A stretch of 64,000 bases of DNA from Streptomyces sp. NBC_01237 (lineage in GTDB: Bacteria; Actinomycetota; Actinomycetes; Streptomycetales; Streptomycetaceae): contig NZ_CP108510.1 in the NCBI RefSeq assembly GCF_035917275.1, forward strand, positions 124,001-188,000. Reading direction: 5' to 3'. Shown here in pieces: positions 52,160 through 60,927 of this stretch (position 1 is the stretch's first letter; each line of letters starts with the position of its first letter). The translations under genes and the position numbers were made by a program. The notes beneath the pieces are model-generated. The model searched no databases. It worked only from the letters and a program-made list of their open reading frames with translations, and was not told where the DNA came from.

Positions 52160-53551
52160 GTGGTGATTCTCGATCTGGCACCGCACTGTCTGAGCTGGGA
52201 CGAGGTGGACCCGGGCCGCCATTCGTTCGACAGTGGATCGGCGGCGAAGGCGGTGCACCTGCTCGGGCCGGCGCGTCGCGTACCGCGCCGCCCTGATGTC
52301 GCCTTCGCGGAACCGGAGATGAGGGCATGGACCCGGGACGAAGCCGAGCCCTGGGCCAACGCCATGTCGTACGCCCTCGTCCGACACTACGGCCGCTGGG
52401 CCGTGGGGTGGCGCTGGTCGCACGACGAAGGTGACTTCGACGGCGGGCCGGTCGGGCACTGGTGCTGCCCGCGGGACTCGATCACCACCCCGCGGGAGAC
52501 ACTCGACCGAGTCGTCTCCGCGCTGTGCGAGTGGCGGGGATGGCTGGAGAACCTGGCCGGATGGTTCGAGGCGTACCCGCTGGAGCCGGCCGACATCGAG
52601 GACCAGCGAATTCTGTGGGAGTGCGCCGCCCGCAATCTGATACTCCAGGTGACCGACCGCACCGGTTGCGGCAGCGGCTGGCACGGGCACTGCCGCCAGG
52701 TGCTGACCTGGTTCCTCAGCCACTGGGGAGTCGCGCCCGAGACCGCTCAGGAGCTGGTCGATCAGGCGATCGGCGGCCGGTTCAAGAGCTGGACCGGCCC
52801 TGACACCGTCCTGGTGGACGACATCGCGGAGACTCTCGCACTGGCGCTGTCGCCGGAAGACTGCGCACCCCCCGACGAGCCCGCCCCGGATCACCTGGAG
52901 ACATGGCTCGCGGTCCGCGGGACCGTTCCGTGGCAGCAGGTCGACGACTCCGACCCGGGCGGACCGGTCACCCCGTCGCACGACGGAGCCGCGGAGGACA
53001 TCCGCGGCTTCGACCGCGCCGTCGACTCCGCCCGCGCCAACGGCATGCTCGCCGCCCTGGAACTGCTGCGGGCTGACGCGGCCCGCAGCGCCCCACTCGA
53101 CTTCGAACTGCTCCGACGCTGGCAGCGGCACGTCCTGAACACACCGCAGCCACCGCCGTTCCGCACCCTGCCCGCGTTCGCCAAGGAGGGCAGGGAACGC
53201 TACGGCATCGGCACGGACACCCGCGCCCGATTCGACGCCTGCCTCGCCGAAGGCGCAGCGGACAACGATTCGTCCCTCCCCCTGACCGCCCGCGCCGCAC
53301 GCGTCTACCTCGATATCTGCTTCTTCCACCCCTTCGACGACGGCAACGCCCGATCCGCCTTCCTCGCCCTCGTCTACGTCCTCGCCCGTGAGGGCATCAC
53401 CCTCGGCAGTGTCGGAATGCTCCGTCGCGTCACCTTTCACGCGGACGACTCCCAGGACGCCCTCGCTCTCGCCCGGTACATCAACGCTCACCTCGCAGAC
53501 ACCCGACGCCACGCGCCTCCTCCGGCTCCCGGAGAGGTTGGTCCTCCTTGA
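52160..53551 (+). CDS. Fic-domain protein
   Basis: 463 residues. The Fic motif H-P-F-D-D-G-N-A-R (HPFx[D/E]GNxR) is at about residues 390-398, with the preceding helix D-I-C-F-F. Fic enzymes AMPylate or otherwise modify proteins using nucleotides. The N-terminal 280 residues are helical and of unknown type, with no obvious S/TxxxE[G/N] inhibitory motif, and no antitoxin gene is adjacent. GTG 52160 is chosen by coding character; the frame is open back to 52076. Confidence 0.85.
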   Translation: MVILDLAPHCLSWDEVDPGRHSFDSGSAAKAVHLLGPARRVPRRPDVAFAEPEMRAWTRDEAEPWANAMSYALVRHYGRWAVGWRWSHDEGDFDGGPVGHWCCPRDSITTPRETLDRVVSALCEWRGWLENLAGWFEAYPLEPADIEDQRILWECAARNLILQVTDRTGCGSGWHGHCRQVLTWFLSHWGVAPETAQELVDQAIGGRFKSWTGPDTVLVDDIAETLALALSPEDCAPPDEPAPDHLETWLAVRGTVPWQQVDDSDPGGPVTPSHDGAAEDIRGFDRAVDSARANGMLAALELLRADAARSAPLDFELLRRWQRHVLNTPQPPPFRTLPAFAKEGRERYGIGTDTRARFDACLAEGAADNDSSLPLTARAARVYLDICFFHPFDDGNARSAFLALVYVLAREGITLGSVGMLRRVTFHADDSQDALALARYINAHLADTRRHAPPPAPGEVGPP

Positions 53552-53786
53552 GAGTCGCCCTCGGCCAGGTCACCCGGGCCGCGTTGCCGCACGGCACCCA
53601 CGAGAACCGGAAGGCTCGCCGCATCCCGCGTCGGGCAACCGGGCGGCCGGGCGTCGAACCGGCTGATCGGCCGTGGCGTCCGGAACGTCCTGCACGCGAT
53701 GGGGTACGACGGCCTGCGCACAGGGGCCGCCGAGGAACCGCGTTCGGTCCTGTGCCGTATGCACGGGGATCCCGGCCGGTGGCCCG

Positions 53787-54305
53787 GTGAGCGGCTGGTG
53801 GGCCTACCTGGAGGAGAGGACCTGCCGAGAGGTCGACGCCGATGTACTGCGGGATCGCCGGATGGCGGCGGTCAAGTCCGTGTGGGAGGCGCTGCGTCCG
53901 CTGGGGGTGGGTCTGCACGAGGCCGAGCGGGTGGTCCACGCACGGTACGAGGCACTCGGCGACCGGGTGCGGCACACGCCGCCCGATCCGCTCGACCTCA
54001 CCTCACTCGCAGCCCGCGCCGCGGCTCTCCCGGGCCGTGTGGCGGCGGTGGAGGCTCTGTGGGACGGCGATACGGTGCACGACTGGTTCGTGCTCCTGGT
54101 CGCGGTCCTGGACGCCCCGGACGGGGAGGGCCACCTGGCGACCGTCCACCACCGTCCGGGCGCCCCGCCTGGCGGTGCCGCCGCCAGGGCCGGCCGGGCG
54201 CTGGCCGACCATCTCGGTGTGCCGTTCCACTTCGCTTCCCCGGACACCCCCGATGACCACGCCCCCCGCCGGCGGACAGCCCATCGACCGGTGGAAGAGC
54301 CGTGA
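53787..54305 (+). CDS. Hypothetical protein
   Basis: About 172 residues with no recognised motif: D-V-L-R-D-R-R-M-A-A-V-K-S-V-W-E-A-L then H-E-A-E-R-V-V-H-A-R-Y-E-A-L-G-D-R-V, helical, followed by a more strand-rich half with D-W-F-V-L-L-V-A-V-L-D-A-P. GTG 53787 is the best start by eye; ATG 53862 is an alternative. Same strand as the Fic gene, 235 bp downstream. Basic C-terminal tail. Confidence 0.55.
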   Translation: MSGWWAYLEERTCREVDADVLRDRRMAAVKSVWEALRPLGVGLHEAERVVHARYEALGDRVRHTPPDPLDLTSLAARAAALPGRVAAVEALWDGDTVHDWFVLLVAVLDAPDGEGHLATVHHRPGAPPGGAAARAGRALADHLGVPFHFASPDTPDDHAPRRRTAHRPVEEP

Positions 54306-54437
54306 CCCGGGAGCCAGGAGCGGGTCACAGCGACATCGGAGGGCGGGGCCGTACGGGAGGTATTCGGCGTTCCGACAGCGCCGCGGGGTGCCGCACCTGT
54401 CGTCGCGCGCCCGCCACGGACTGCGGGAGCGCCTCTC

Positions 54438-54599
54438 TCAGGCCCTGGGAGTCATGCCCAGCCCTTGTGCGAGTCCCTGGTCCATGGCCCCGCGGTCCAG
54501 TGCCCCGTACTGCCCCGAACCACCTCTGCGCCGCAGTACGGCCAGGCACACCCCGGCCACGGCCGCGAGCACAACCACCGTGGAAACAATGACGATCAT
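54438..54599 (-). CDS. Small single-pass membrane protein, 53 residues
   Basis: The frame encodes M-I-V-I-V-S-T-V-V-V-L-A-A-V-A-G-V-C-L-A, then a basic R-R-R-G-G and a short polar tail ending G-M-T-P-R-A. GGGGGATCC precedes ATG 54599. Too short to appear in simple gene lists, but the signals are good. It lies just downstream (on the same strand) of the Mrr-like nuclease, beyond a terminator hairpin. Function unknown. Confidence 0.6.
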   Translation of the reverse strand: MIVIVSTVVVLAAVAGVCLAVLRRRGGSGQYGALDRGAMDQGLAQGLGMTPRA

Positions 54600-54697
54600 G
54601 GATCCCCCGTCTGTCCGGCGGAACCGTTGTGCGGTCCCTGGTTGATCTGCATTGTCGCCTGCCGCCTGTTCATGGGGAAGCCCGATTCCTGCCGGAG

Positions 54698-54723
54698 CGC
54701 GGGCTCGCGCGGATGCCCGCGCG
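54698..54723. terminator. Hairpin after the Mrr-like gene
   Basis: GCGCGGGC (54698-54705) and GCCCGCGC (54716-54723) form a perfect 8-bp stem 20 nt past the stop of the minus-strand nuclease gene. Confidence 0.55.
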
Positions 54724-54742
54724 GGAGTGTGGTGCGCTCAGG

Positions 54743-55477
54743 TCAGGAGAGGGACGTGGGGTTCCGCGGAGGCGGGACCGCTCGCAGGAGTTCCCACAAG
54801 GGGCGGTGTCCGCCCGCCCAGGCGGACAGGGTCTCGCGGTCGACCAGGTGCAGGCGCTGGGATCGGGCGAACTCCTGGGCGGGCCGGGAGAAGCGGCCGT
54901 TGGTGACCAGTACGACGACGTCGCCCTGGTGGACGGGGCGGCCGGTGCCGTTGAGGACGTGGAGGTCGGGGGTTCCCACGGCGGCCCCGGCGAGGCCGGC
55001 CCTGCGGTGCTTGCACTGCAGTACCCAGCGACGGCCGTAGGGATCGGTGGCCTTGACGTCGGCGCCGTTGTCCCCGGCACCCCCCACCTGGACCGCGTCG
55101 GCGCAGCCGTCACGGAACATCAGATCGCGTACCGCGTGCTCGAACTCGCGGTGGTGCAGCCGGTCCAGTTGTTCCAGCGGGTAGCGCAGCGTCCGGGCGG
55201 TCTCCGCCCTCCGGCGCGACCGGGCGGCGCGGTAGCGGTGCCACAGCACACCTCCGGCGGCCGCGGCGGCGAGGACGACGGGAACGATCCACGGGTGCGC
55301 GGCGATCCAGGCGAGCAGCCGCCCGGCCGCCCACAGGGCGACGGCGACGAGCAGCAGGACCTGGATGCCACGCCGCTGCCGCTGCTTGCGGGTACGGGCC
55401 GTTCGGCTGCGCGCCGCGGGGCGGCGTGAGGGCCGGCGCGGGGCGGGGCTGCGGTGTGGTGGGCGGCGGGTGGCCAT
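54743..55477 (-). CDS. Membrane-anchored Mrr-like endonuclease
   Basis: 244 residues. A basic N-terminus is followed by two membrane helices (V-L-L-L-V-A-V-A-L-W-A-A and W-I-V-P-V-V-L-A-A-A-A-A-G) and then the Mrr_cat fold: E-H-A-V-R-D-L-M-F, G-A-D-V-K-A-T-D and W-V-L-Q-C-K-H, giving the D...QxK catalytic core. Similar membrane-bound Mrr-type nucleases are common in actinomycetes and may cut modified or foreign DNA near the envelope. Not part of a restriction cluster. Confidence 0.85.
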   Translation of the reverse strand: MATRRPPHRSPAPRRPSRRPAARSRTARTRKQRQRRGIQVLLLVAVALWAAGRLLAWIAAHPWIVPVVLAAAAAGGVLWHRYRAARSRRRAETARTLRYPLEQLDRLHHREFEHAVRDLMFRDGCADAVQVGGAGDNGADVKATDPYGRRWVLQCKHRRAGLAGAAVGTPDLHVLNGTGRPVHQGDVVVLVTNGRFSRPAQEFARSQRLHLVDRETLSAWAGGHRPLWELLRAVPPPRNPTSLS

Positions 55478-55897
55478 CGGGTCGCTCCGGCTGTGTCAGC
55501 GGCTGGAATCGGAGATGCCGGAGACGGGCCGGCGCCACAGCCGCAGGAGGACGACGCCGGCGAGCGGCGGTCCCCCATTGATCGTCAGCGTCCTGTCCCG
55601 CCCCCGGTCGGGCTTCGGCCGCCCCCCGGTCGGGCTTCGGGCGGTCCCGGTCGGGCCGGTGCGGGCGGGCTGCTCAGCCCCCTTTATGTATCCCGGATCC
55701 CCCACCCGCGCCGCCCAGTTGTCGGACGATGACGCAAAGCGATCTGTTGGCCGGAATGATCAGGGACCGCATCCGCCGCACCGGTCACGCAACGAGTGCC
55801 GCACGCTCCGGCCTGCTGCTTCACCCACCCTTCACCCACCACGATCGAGCTCAGTCGATTCCGGGGACCCCGGCGAGAGCGGCGACGCACGATGAAC
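55478..55897. other. Gene-less stretch
   Basis: About 420 bp between divergent genes. No gene is recognised. The right part precedes operator O1. Direct repeats of a GGTCGGGC-type motif near 55600 are noted but not interpreted. Confidence 0.4.
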
Positions 55898-55965
55898 GAG
55901 AACACTGTTCTTGACTTTGGACGGAGGGTGGACCATCGTCTCCCTCGACAGAGAACAGCGTTCTC
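55898..55965. promoter_or_regulatory. Promoter flanked by two TetR-type operators
   Basis: O1 at 55898-55912 (GAGAAC-ACT-GTTCTT, one mismatch) and O2 at 55951-55965 (GAGAAC-AGC-GTTCTC, perfect) flank TTGACT (55911-55916) and a weak -10 near 55934. Centres are 53 bp apart, about five helical turns. They precede a membrane-protein gene and may be bound by the TetR encoded at 56563. Confidence 0.7.
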
Positions 55966-55998
55966 GCTTCTTGGTCCCCTCACCGAAGGATGTCCGTC

Positions 55999-56433
55999 GT
56001 GACCACAACGCCCCTCACGGTCCGCAGCACCCCGTCCCGGCGTTGGGACCGCGTCGGCCGCGGTCTGATGGCCCTCAACTCCGCAGTCACCTTCGCGGTG
56101 TTCGTCAACGGGTTCTTCCTGATGGCGGACGCGAGCGACGACCGCCTGATGGTCGAGGGGTGGCGAACCTTCGGATACCTCGTGTTCAGCGCGATGTGGG
56201 CGATGCTCGCGTACCGGCCGCGTCGGGTTCCGGCGATCTGGGAGATGGTGATCTTCCACAAGGTCGCGGCAACGGTGCTCGCCTTCACCATCCTGGACAC
56301 CACCGAGGGCATGCGGTCCTCGATCACCGACACCTCGGTCGCGGCGCTCACGGTCTTCGCGTACGTCGTCTGCCGCGGGTGGGAATCGTGGCGGGTCATC
56401 AAGCGTGACGGTGCCCCGACGTACGCGCTCTGA
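55999..56433 (+). CDS. Four-helix membrane protein, unknown
   Basis: 144 residues with four hydrophobic segments (A-L-N-S-A-V-T-F-A-V-F-V-N-G, T-F-G-Y-L-V-F-S-A-M-W, V-A-A-T-V-L-A-F-T-I and A-A-L-T-V-F-A-Y-V-V-C). GAAGGA 8 nt before GTG 55999 supports this start over ATG 55990. The promoter has two TetR-type operators and a TetR gene lies 130 bp downstream on the same strand, so they probably form one regulated unit. No family recognised. Confidence 0.7.
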   Translation: MTTTPLTVRSTPSRRWDRVGRGLMALNSAVTFAVFVNGFFLMADASDDRLMVEGWRTFGYLVFSAMWAMLAYRPRRVPAIWEMVIFHKVAATVLAFTILDTTEGMRSSITDTSVAALTVFAYVVCRGWESWRVIKRDGAPTYAL

Positions 56434-56562
56434 GTTGTCGTTCGTGTCCGCGGGGCCGGTCGGGACGCCCCGGCCGGCCCCGCGGCGCGCCACCGCCACT
56501 GCCTCCGGGCGGGAGCACTGGTGGGTTCGAGAGGGCACACCGCTGACTTATAAGGTGGACGC

Positions 56563-57249
56563 ATGGTCACTCCACGGCAAGCAGCACGCGAGCAGATGAT
56601 GCGTGACATCGTGCGAGTGGGACGCGAGCACCTGGCGACGGTGCTTCCGGCCGACCTGTCCCTACGGGCCGTGGCCCGGGACATCGGAGTCGTCCCGTCG
56701 GCGCTCTACCGCTACGTCCGCGACCGCGAAGCGCTCATCACCCTGCTGATCGTCGACGCGTACAACGAACTCGCCGACGAGGTCGATGCGGCCCTCGCGG
56801 CGGCGTCGGGCCTTTCGTACCGCAAGCGGCTCGAAGTGGCAGCACTCACGGCGCGCGCCTGGGCCGTTCGTGAACCGTCCAGGTTCGCCATGCTCTACGG
56901 CACGCCGGTGCCCGGCTACACGGCTCCCGGCGACCGGACCGTGGTGCCCGGCACGCGATTTGCCCTCGCTCTCGCCGGACTGGTCGAGGACGCCTGGCGG
57001 ACAGGTGAGTTGAGGACGGTGGAGGCACCGCTCGACCCGACCGTCCGCGCGGACATGGAGCGCTTGCGGGAAGTGCTCGGTTTCGAGATGCCGGTGGGCA
57101 ACGTCTGCCGGGCCTACGGTCTGTGGTCCGCGGTCATCGGCGCCATTCTGTTCGACGCCTTCGGCCATTACGCGGCGGATACGCTGAGCGATCCCGAGGA
57201 GTTCCTCCGCGCCCACACGAACGGTCTCGCGGACACCGTCGGTCTCTGA
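56563..57249 (+). CDS. TetR-family regulator, WHG-domain type
   Basis: 228 residues. HTH: I-V-R-V-G-R-E-H-L-A-T-V-L, then L-S-L-R-A-V-A-R-D-I-G-V-V-P-S-A-L-Y-R-Y-V; the C-terminal half with L-T-A-R-A-W-A-V-R-E-P-S-R-F-A-M-L-Y is characteristic of the WHG subfamily. TATAAG (56549-56554) ends 8 nt before ATG, so the leader is at most a couple of nucleotides. Convergent with monooxygenase copy B. Probably regulates the upstream membrane-protein gene, the monooxygenase, or both. Confidence 0.9.
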   Translation: MVTPRQAAREQMMRDIVRVGREHLATVLPADLSLRAVARDIGVVPSALYRYVRDREALITLLIVDAYNELADEVDAALAAASGLSYRKRLEVAALTARAWAVREPSRFAMLYGTPVPGYTAPGDRTVVPGTRFALALAGLVEDAWRTGELRTVEAPLDPTVRADMERLREVLGFEMPVGNVCRAYGLWSAVIGAILFDAFGHYAADTLSDPEEFLRAHTNGLADTVGL

Positions 57250-57316
57250 CCCGGGCGGACCCAGCCGTCGTCCGCGGCGTGGGCGCTGTCGGTGGGCGTC
57301 GCGCCGGCCGTCCGGG

Positions 57317-58465
57317 TCATCGGCCGTCTCCGTGGTTGGTGGTGGTCGTGGTGGTGTCCGGGTCTGCCGGAGTGTTGAAGAATTCGAGTATCTCCTCGTG
57401 TGTGGGTTCCTTGGCTGCTTCTGCGGCGACCGCTGCGCTGCGGGGGAACATGGCCTGCTCGTACTCGGTGAGCGCGGCCTCGATGTCCTCGGGGTGCGCG
57501 GCGAGGGCCCTGCCGAGTTCGGCGCCGTCGAGCATGGCCAGGTTGGCGCCCTCACCGTTGGGGGCCGCGAGGTGGGCGGCATCGCCGATCAGGGTGACCC
57601 CCGGCACCCGGTCCCACCGGTGCTCCATGGGCAGCGCGTGGTGGGGGCGCAGGACCGGCGCGGTGTCACCATCGGTGATCAGTGCGGTGAGTTCCGGTGC
57701 CCAGCCGTCGAACTCGGCCGCGATCCGCGCGGTGGCCGCGGCGGCATCGGTGAAGTCGATGGCCGCGAACCAGTCCTGCGACTCGGCGAGCATCACGTAG
57801 GTGTGCAAGGTGTCGCCGCTCTCCCGGTGGGCGTGGATTTCCCTGCCCGGCGCGGGCGCGACCATCGACCCGCCGCCGACCGCCTTCGCGGCGGCCGGAT
57901 GGCGGGTGTCGGCGTCGTACAGGTAGGTCTCGACGAACGACGTGCCGGCGTACTCGGGTGTGGCGGTGGTGAGCAGTGGCCGGACCCGTGACCAGGCGCC
58001 GTCCGCACCGACCAGCAGGCTCGTGACGACGGTCCCGCCGCCGGCGAACGTCACCTCGTGGCGGCCCGGTCCCAGGGCGCGGGCTCCGCTGACCTTGTGC
58101 CCCCACCGGACGGTGCCGGCCGGGAGCGAGTCGAGCAAGACCTGTCGTAACTCGCCGCGTTGCACCTCGGGGCGTCCGCCCATGCCGTCGTCGGCCTTCT
58201 CGAACAGGACGGTCCCGTCCCGGTCCAGGACCCGCATCGCCTGACGTCCCGCCAGGACGATGCCGCGGAACTCCGCCGTCAGGCCGGCCGCCTTGAGGGC
58301 GAGCTGTCCGTTGTAGTCGTGGATGTCGAGCATCCCGCCCTGTGTGCGCACCGTCGGGGAGGACTCCGCCTCGTAGACCGTGGCCGGTATTCCATGGACG
58401 TGCAGGACGCGGGCCAGCGTGAGTCCGCCGAGTCCTGCGCCGATGACCGTGACAGGGCTGGTCAT
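57317..58465 (-). CDS. FAD-dependent monooxygenase, copy B
   Basis: 382 residues, the paralogue of the gene at 23617-24747. V-I-G-A-G-L-G-G-L-T-L-A-R near the start and G-V-T-L-I-G-D-A-A-H-L bind FAD. A 240-bp block (57942-58181) is identical to 24224-24463, and the first 90 codons differ at only about one position, whereas the C-terminal tail (rich in Thr, with T-T-T-T-T-T-N-H) is unrelated. Start ATG 58465 after GAAAGGGAACC. The recent duplication or gene conversion implies a useful dosage or new specificity. Convergent with the TetR gene. Confidence 0.9.
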   Translation of the reverse strand: MTSPVTVIGAGLGGLTLARVLHVHGIPATVYEAESSPTVRTQGGMLDIHDYNGQLALKAAGLTAEFRGIVLAGRQAMRVLDRDGTVLFEKADDGMGGRPEVQRGELRQVLLDSLPAGTVRWGHKVSGARALGPGRHEVTFAGGGTVVTSLLVGADGAWSRVRPLLTTATPEYAGTSFVETYLYDADTRHPAAAKAVGGGSMVAPAPGREIHAHRESGDTLHTYVMLAESQDWFAAIDFTDAAAATARIAAEFDGWAPELTALITDGDTAPVLRPHHALPMEHRWDRVPGVTLIGDAAHLAAPNGEGANLAMLDGAELGRALAAHPEDIEAALTEYEQAMFPRSAAVAAEAAKEPTHEEILEFFNTPADPDTTTTTTNHGDGR

Positions 58466-58843
58466 GGTGGTTCCCTTTCTCCGGAGGCGCCCCGAAGACT
58501 GACGCGTTCTCCCCGGGAGCACTCAGAGACTGCCGCGGGCCGCTCACACGGGGCGCACACGGCGCTGACACGGGTGCGTACGGCGCTGATACAGGTGCGG
58601 ACGACGCCGGGAGGCTGACGGTGGTCTTCTCGCGGGGAAACCGGCCCGAGTCCGGACCGGGAGGGCATCTTCGTGAAGCGCCACGCAAGACGCTCGGCCG
58701 GGAATTCCCGGCCGAGCGTCTCTGTGTTCCTCATCCGGCACGGCCCGGCAAGGAGCACGGGGCAGCTGCTGAAGGCGGTGGTGGCGGCCCGGCCCGTTCA
58801 TGGTCGGGCGGGCCGCACCGGGCGTACTGCGGAGGGGGCGGAG
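58466..58843. other. Gene-less stretch with terminator
   Basis: About 380 bp between two minus-strand genes. It holds a 34-bp perfect palindrome (58688-58721), listed separately. No gene recognised. Confidence 0.45.
58688..58721. terminator. 34-bp perfect palindrome
   Basis: 17-bp arms centred between 58704 and 58705 on GAATTC, no mismatches. It lies about 120 nt beyond the stop of the minus-strand hydrolase gene and is a strong terminator. Confidence 0.85.
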
Positions 58844-60535
58844 TCAGGCGATGGGGTGGAGGGGGATGTCGAGGTAGGACTCGGCGCCCTCCGGGGAGGT
58901 GATGTCGATGGTGAACACCGGGGTGGTGGTGTGGGGTGCGGCGAAGAGGGGGTCGTGGGTGTCGATGACCAGCTGGAGCTGGTGGCCCCTGGCCAGGACG
59001 TAGTCGGTGGGCTGGAGGGGGAAGGCCACGGTGGTGTCCCGGCCCGCCTGCTCGGCGGTGAAGGTGTAGGGGGCGTGGGTGACGATGTACGCCCTGCCGG
59101 TGGCCGGGTTGTGGTCCAGCAGGTACGCGACGATCGTGGCATCCGCCTGCTGCGCGTTCACCGTCACCCGCAGTTCCAGGTCGCCCCGTACGCGCGCGGC
59201 CCGCTCCAGCGGCGCGGTGGCGAAGACCGCCGCGAGGCTGCGGTCGGTGTCGGCCGTCTTGTAGACGTGGGGCAGTCCCACGCGTTCGGCCAGGCCGGTC
59301 CGGATGAGCTGGGGGGCCACGACGATGTCGGTACCCGCGCCGGTGGCCTTCACCGAACGGGTCCAGCCCGTCGCGGCGCCCTCGGCCAACTGTCCGTCGC
59401 TCTGGCCGGAGGCCGCGTCGGCGAGGTGGAGACGCTTCTTCGGCAGGGCGTAGTCGGCCCAGGAGGGGTGGCGGAGGTCGGAGAGGGGGTTGAACATGTA
59501 CTCCGAGCGGACGTCGAACCGTGGAGTCTCCCCGTCGCCGGCGCTGCCGCCGAGGTGGTGGTCCATCCACCGGTAGGTCATGTCGGTGGGCTTGGCGGGG
59601 AGGCCGAACAGGCCCGGGAGCTCGGCGTTGCCGTGGTCGCCCACCTGGACGAGGAGCGTCTTGGGCCCGGTCAGACGGCTGTGGAAGTCGATGACGGCGG
59701 GCACCGAGAAGATGGTCTCGTGCCAGGTGGTGGTCAGGAGGATGGGCGTCGCAGCGTCGTTGAACGCCTTGAGGCAGGCCTTGGGCGACCGTGCCTCGGC
59801 GAACTGCCTGACCTCGTCGTCGATGGTGTTGGCGCGGATCTTCTGGATGATCCCGCGGAACTCCTGCGAGCAGCGGTCCTCGCCGAAGAGCTGCACGAGA
59901 GCCTCGAACGCCTTGAGGTGACGGGTGCCGTTCTCGTAGAGGGAGGCGAAAAGGTCGGCCCAGGCACTGGCGCCCGCGACGGCCTTGATCCGCTGATCCC
60001 GCGCGGCCGCGAGCAGGCTCGTGCCGGCGCCGTAGGAGGCGCCGAAGAAACCGATGCGGTCCGGATCGACCGCGTCCTGCTGGATCAGCCAGTCGATCAC
60101 CTCGGTGGCGTCGGCGACGTCCTGCGGACCGGCACAGTGGATCTCGCCCGTCGAGTTGGCCAGACCGCGCTGGCTGTAGGCCAGGACGACATAGCCGCCC
60201 AGCGCCCAGCGGGAGATCATGCCGAGGTAGGCCCGGTGCCCGATACCGACCAGCGGCGCGGGCAGGACGACCGCGGGACAGACCTGTCCGGGGGCGAGGT
60301 TCTTCGGCACGCTCAGCGACGCGTCCAGGACCGTCCCGTCCTCCATCGTGAGGGAGACCTCCGAGTACCCGGCGGTCTCCGCGTACACCTCGTACTCGTC
60401 GGCCAGACCCCACTGGTCCAGACGGCCGATCCGGCGCGGCGACGGGTCCAGCAGCGCCTCACGGATCGCGTCCAGCTTCGCGAGGCCGTCGGCGCCGAGT
60501 TCGAACGGCGATTCCGGAGTTGCGTCAACAGACAT
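58844..60535 (-). CDS. CocE/NonD-type alpha/beta hydrolase with PepX_C domain
   Basis: 563 residues. Nucleophile G-A-S-Y-G-A at about residues 168-173, in the order of the X-Pro dipeptidyl-peptidase/CocE family; a catalytic Asp and His follow (G-D-H-G-N). From about residue 370 a jelly-roll C-terminal domain (L-E-L-R-V-T-V-N-A-Q-Q-A-D-A-T and T-T-V-A-F-P-L-Q-P) completes the CocE architecture. Members hydrolyse esters (cocaine), amides or acyl peptides. No signal peptide. Start ATG 60535. Monocistronic; SARP regulator divergent. Confidence 0.88.
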   Translation of the reverse strand: MSVDATPESPFELGADGLAKLDAIREALLDPSPRRIGRLDQWGLADEYEVYAETAGYSEVSLTMEDGTVLDASLSVPKNLAPGQVCPAVVLPAPLVGIGHRAYLGMISRWALGGYVVLAYSQRGLANSTGEIHCAGPQDVADATEVIDWLIQQDAVDPDRIGFFGASYGAGTSLLAAARDQRIKAVAGASAWADLFASLYENGTRHLKAFEALVQLFGEDRCSQEFRGIIQKIRANTIDDEVRQFAEARSPKACLKAFNDAATPILLTTTWHETIFSVPAVIDFHSRLTGPKTLLVQVGDHGNAELPGLFGLPAKPTDMTYRWMDHHLGGSAGDGETPRFDVRSEYMFNPLSDLRHPSWADYALPKKRLHLADAASGQSDGQLAEGAATGWTRSVKATGAGTDIVVAPQLIRTGLAERVGLPHVYKTADTDRSLAAVFATAPLERAARVRGDLELRVTVNAQQADATIVAYLLDHNPATGRAYIVTHAPYTFTAEQAGRDTTVAFPLQPTDYVLARGHQLQLVIDTHDPLFAAPHTTTPVFTIDITSPEGAESYLDIPLHPIA

Positions 60536-60927
60536 GGCTGTACCCGCCTTTTATGAAAGGGATGGCGACGAAGTGTCGGACACATGCTCACATCGCCAAG
60601 ATCACCCCTGTGAAGTCGTCATACATGGGCCACTCGAACGGATGAATGGCGCCGCGCAAACCTCAAGACGGACAACAGGCCAGTGCTTGACCGAGAACGG
60701 CCGCGCGGCATCGCGGCCGACGGGGACGGCCCGGGAAACGACGGCTTGAGAAGCAGCTCCGCACCTCGGTCGCCAAGGTGCCGGCCGGCCTCCGCCTGCT
60801 CGTGGAGAGCACCAAGGGCGGTCCTGAACGGGGCGAAAGGACCGGCCTGTTGGGACCAAGGGCGCCGTCCCGTCGAAGCCGCGTTCCGGATTTTGATGCT
60901 CCAGCGCACTCGCGCGAAGATCAGGTC
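60536..60927. other. Gene-less stretch
   Basis: About 390 bp between divergent hydrolase and SARP genes. It must contain both promoters but no clear motif was found. Some minus-strand frames are open but unconvincing. Confidence 0.4.
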
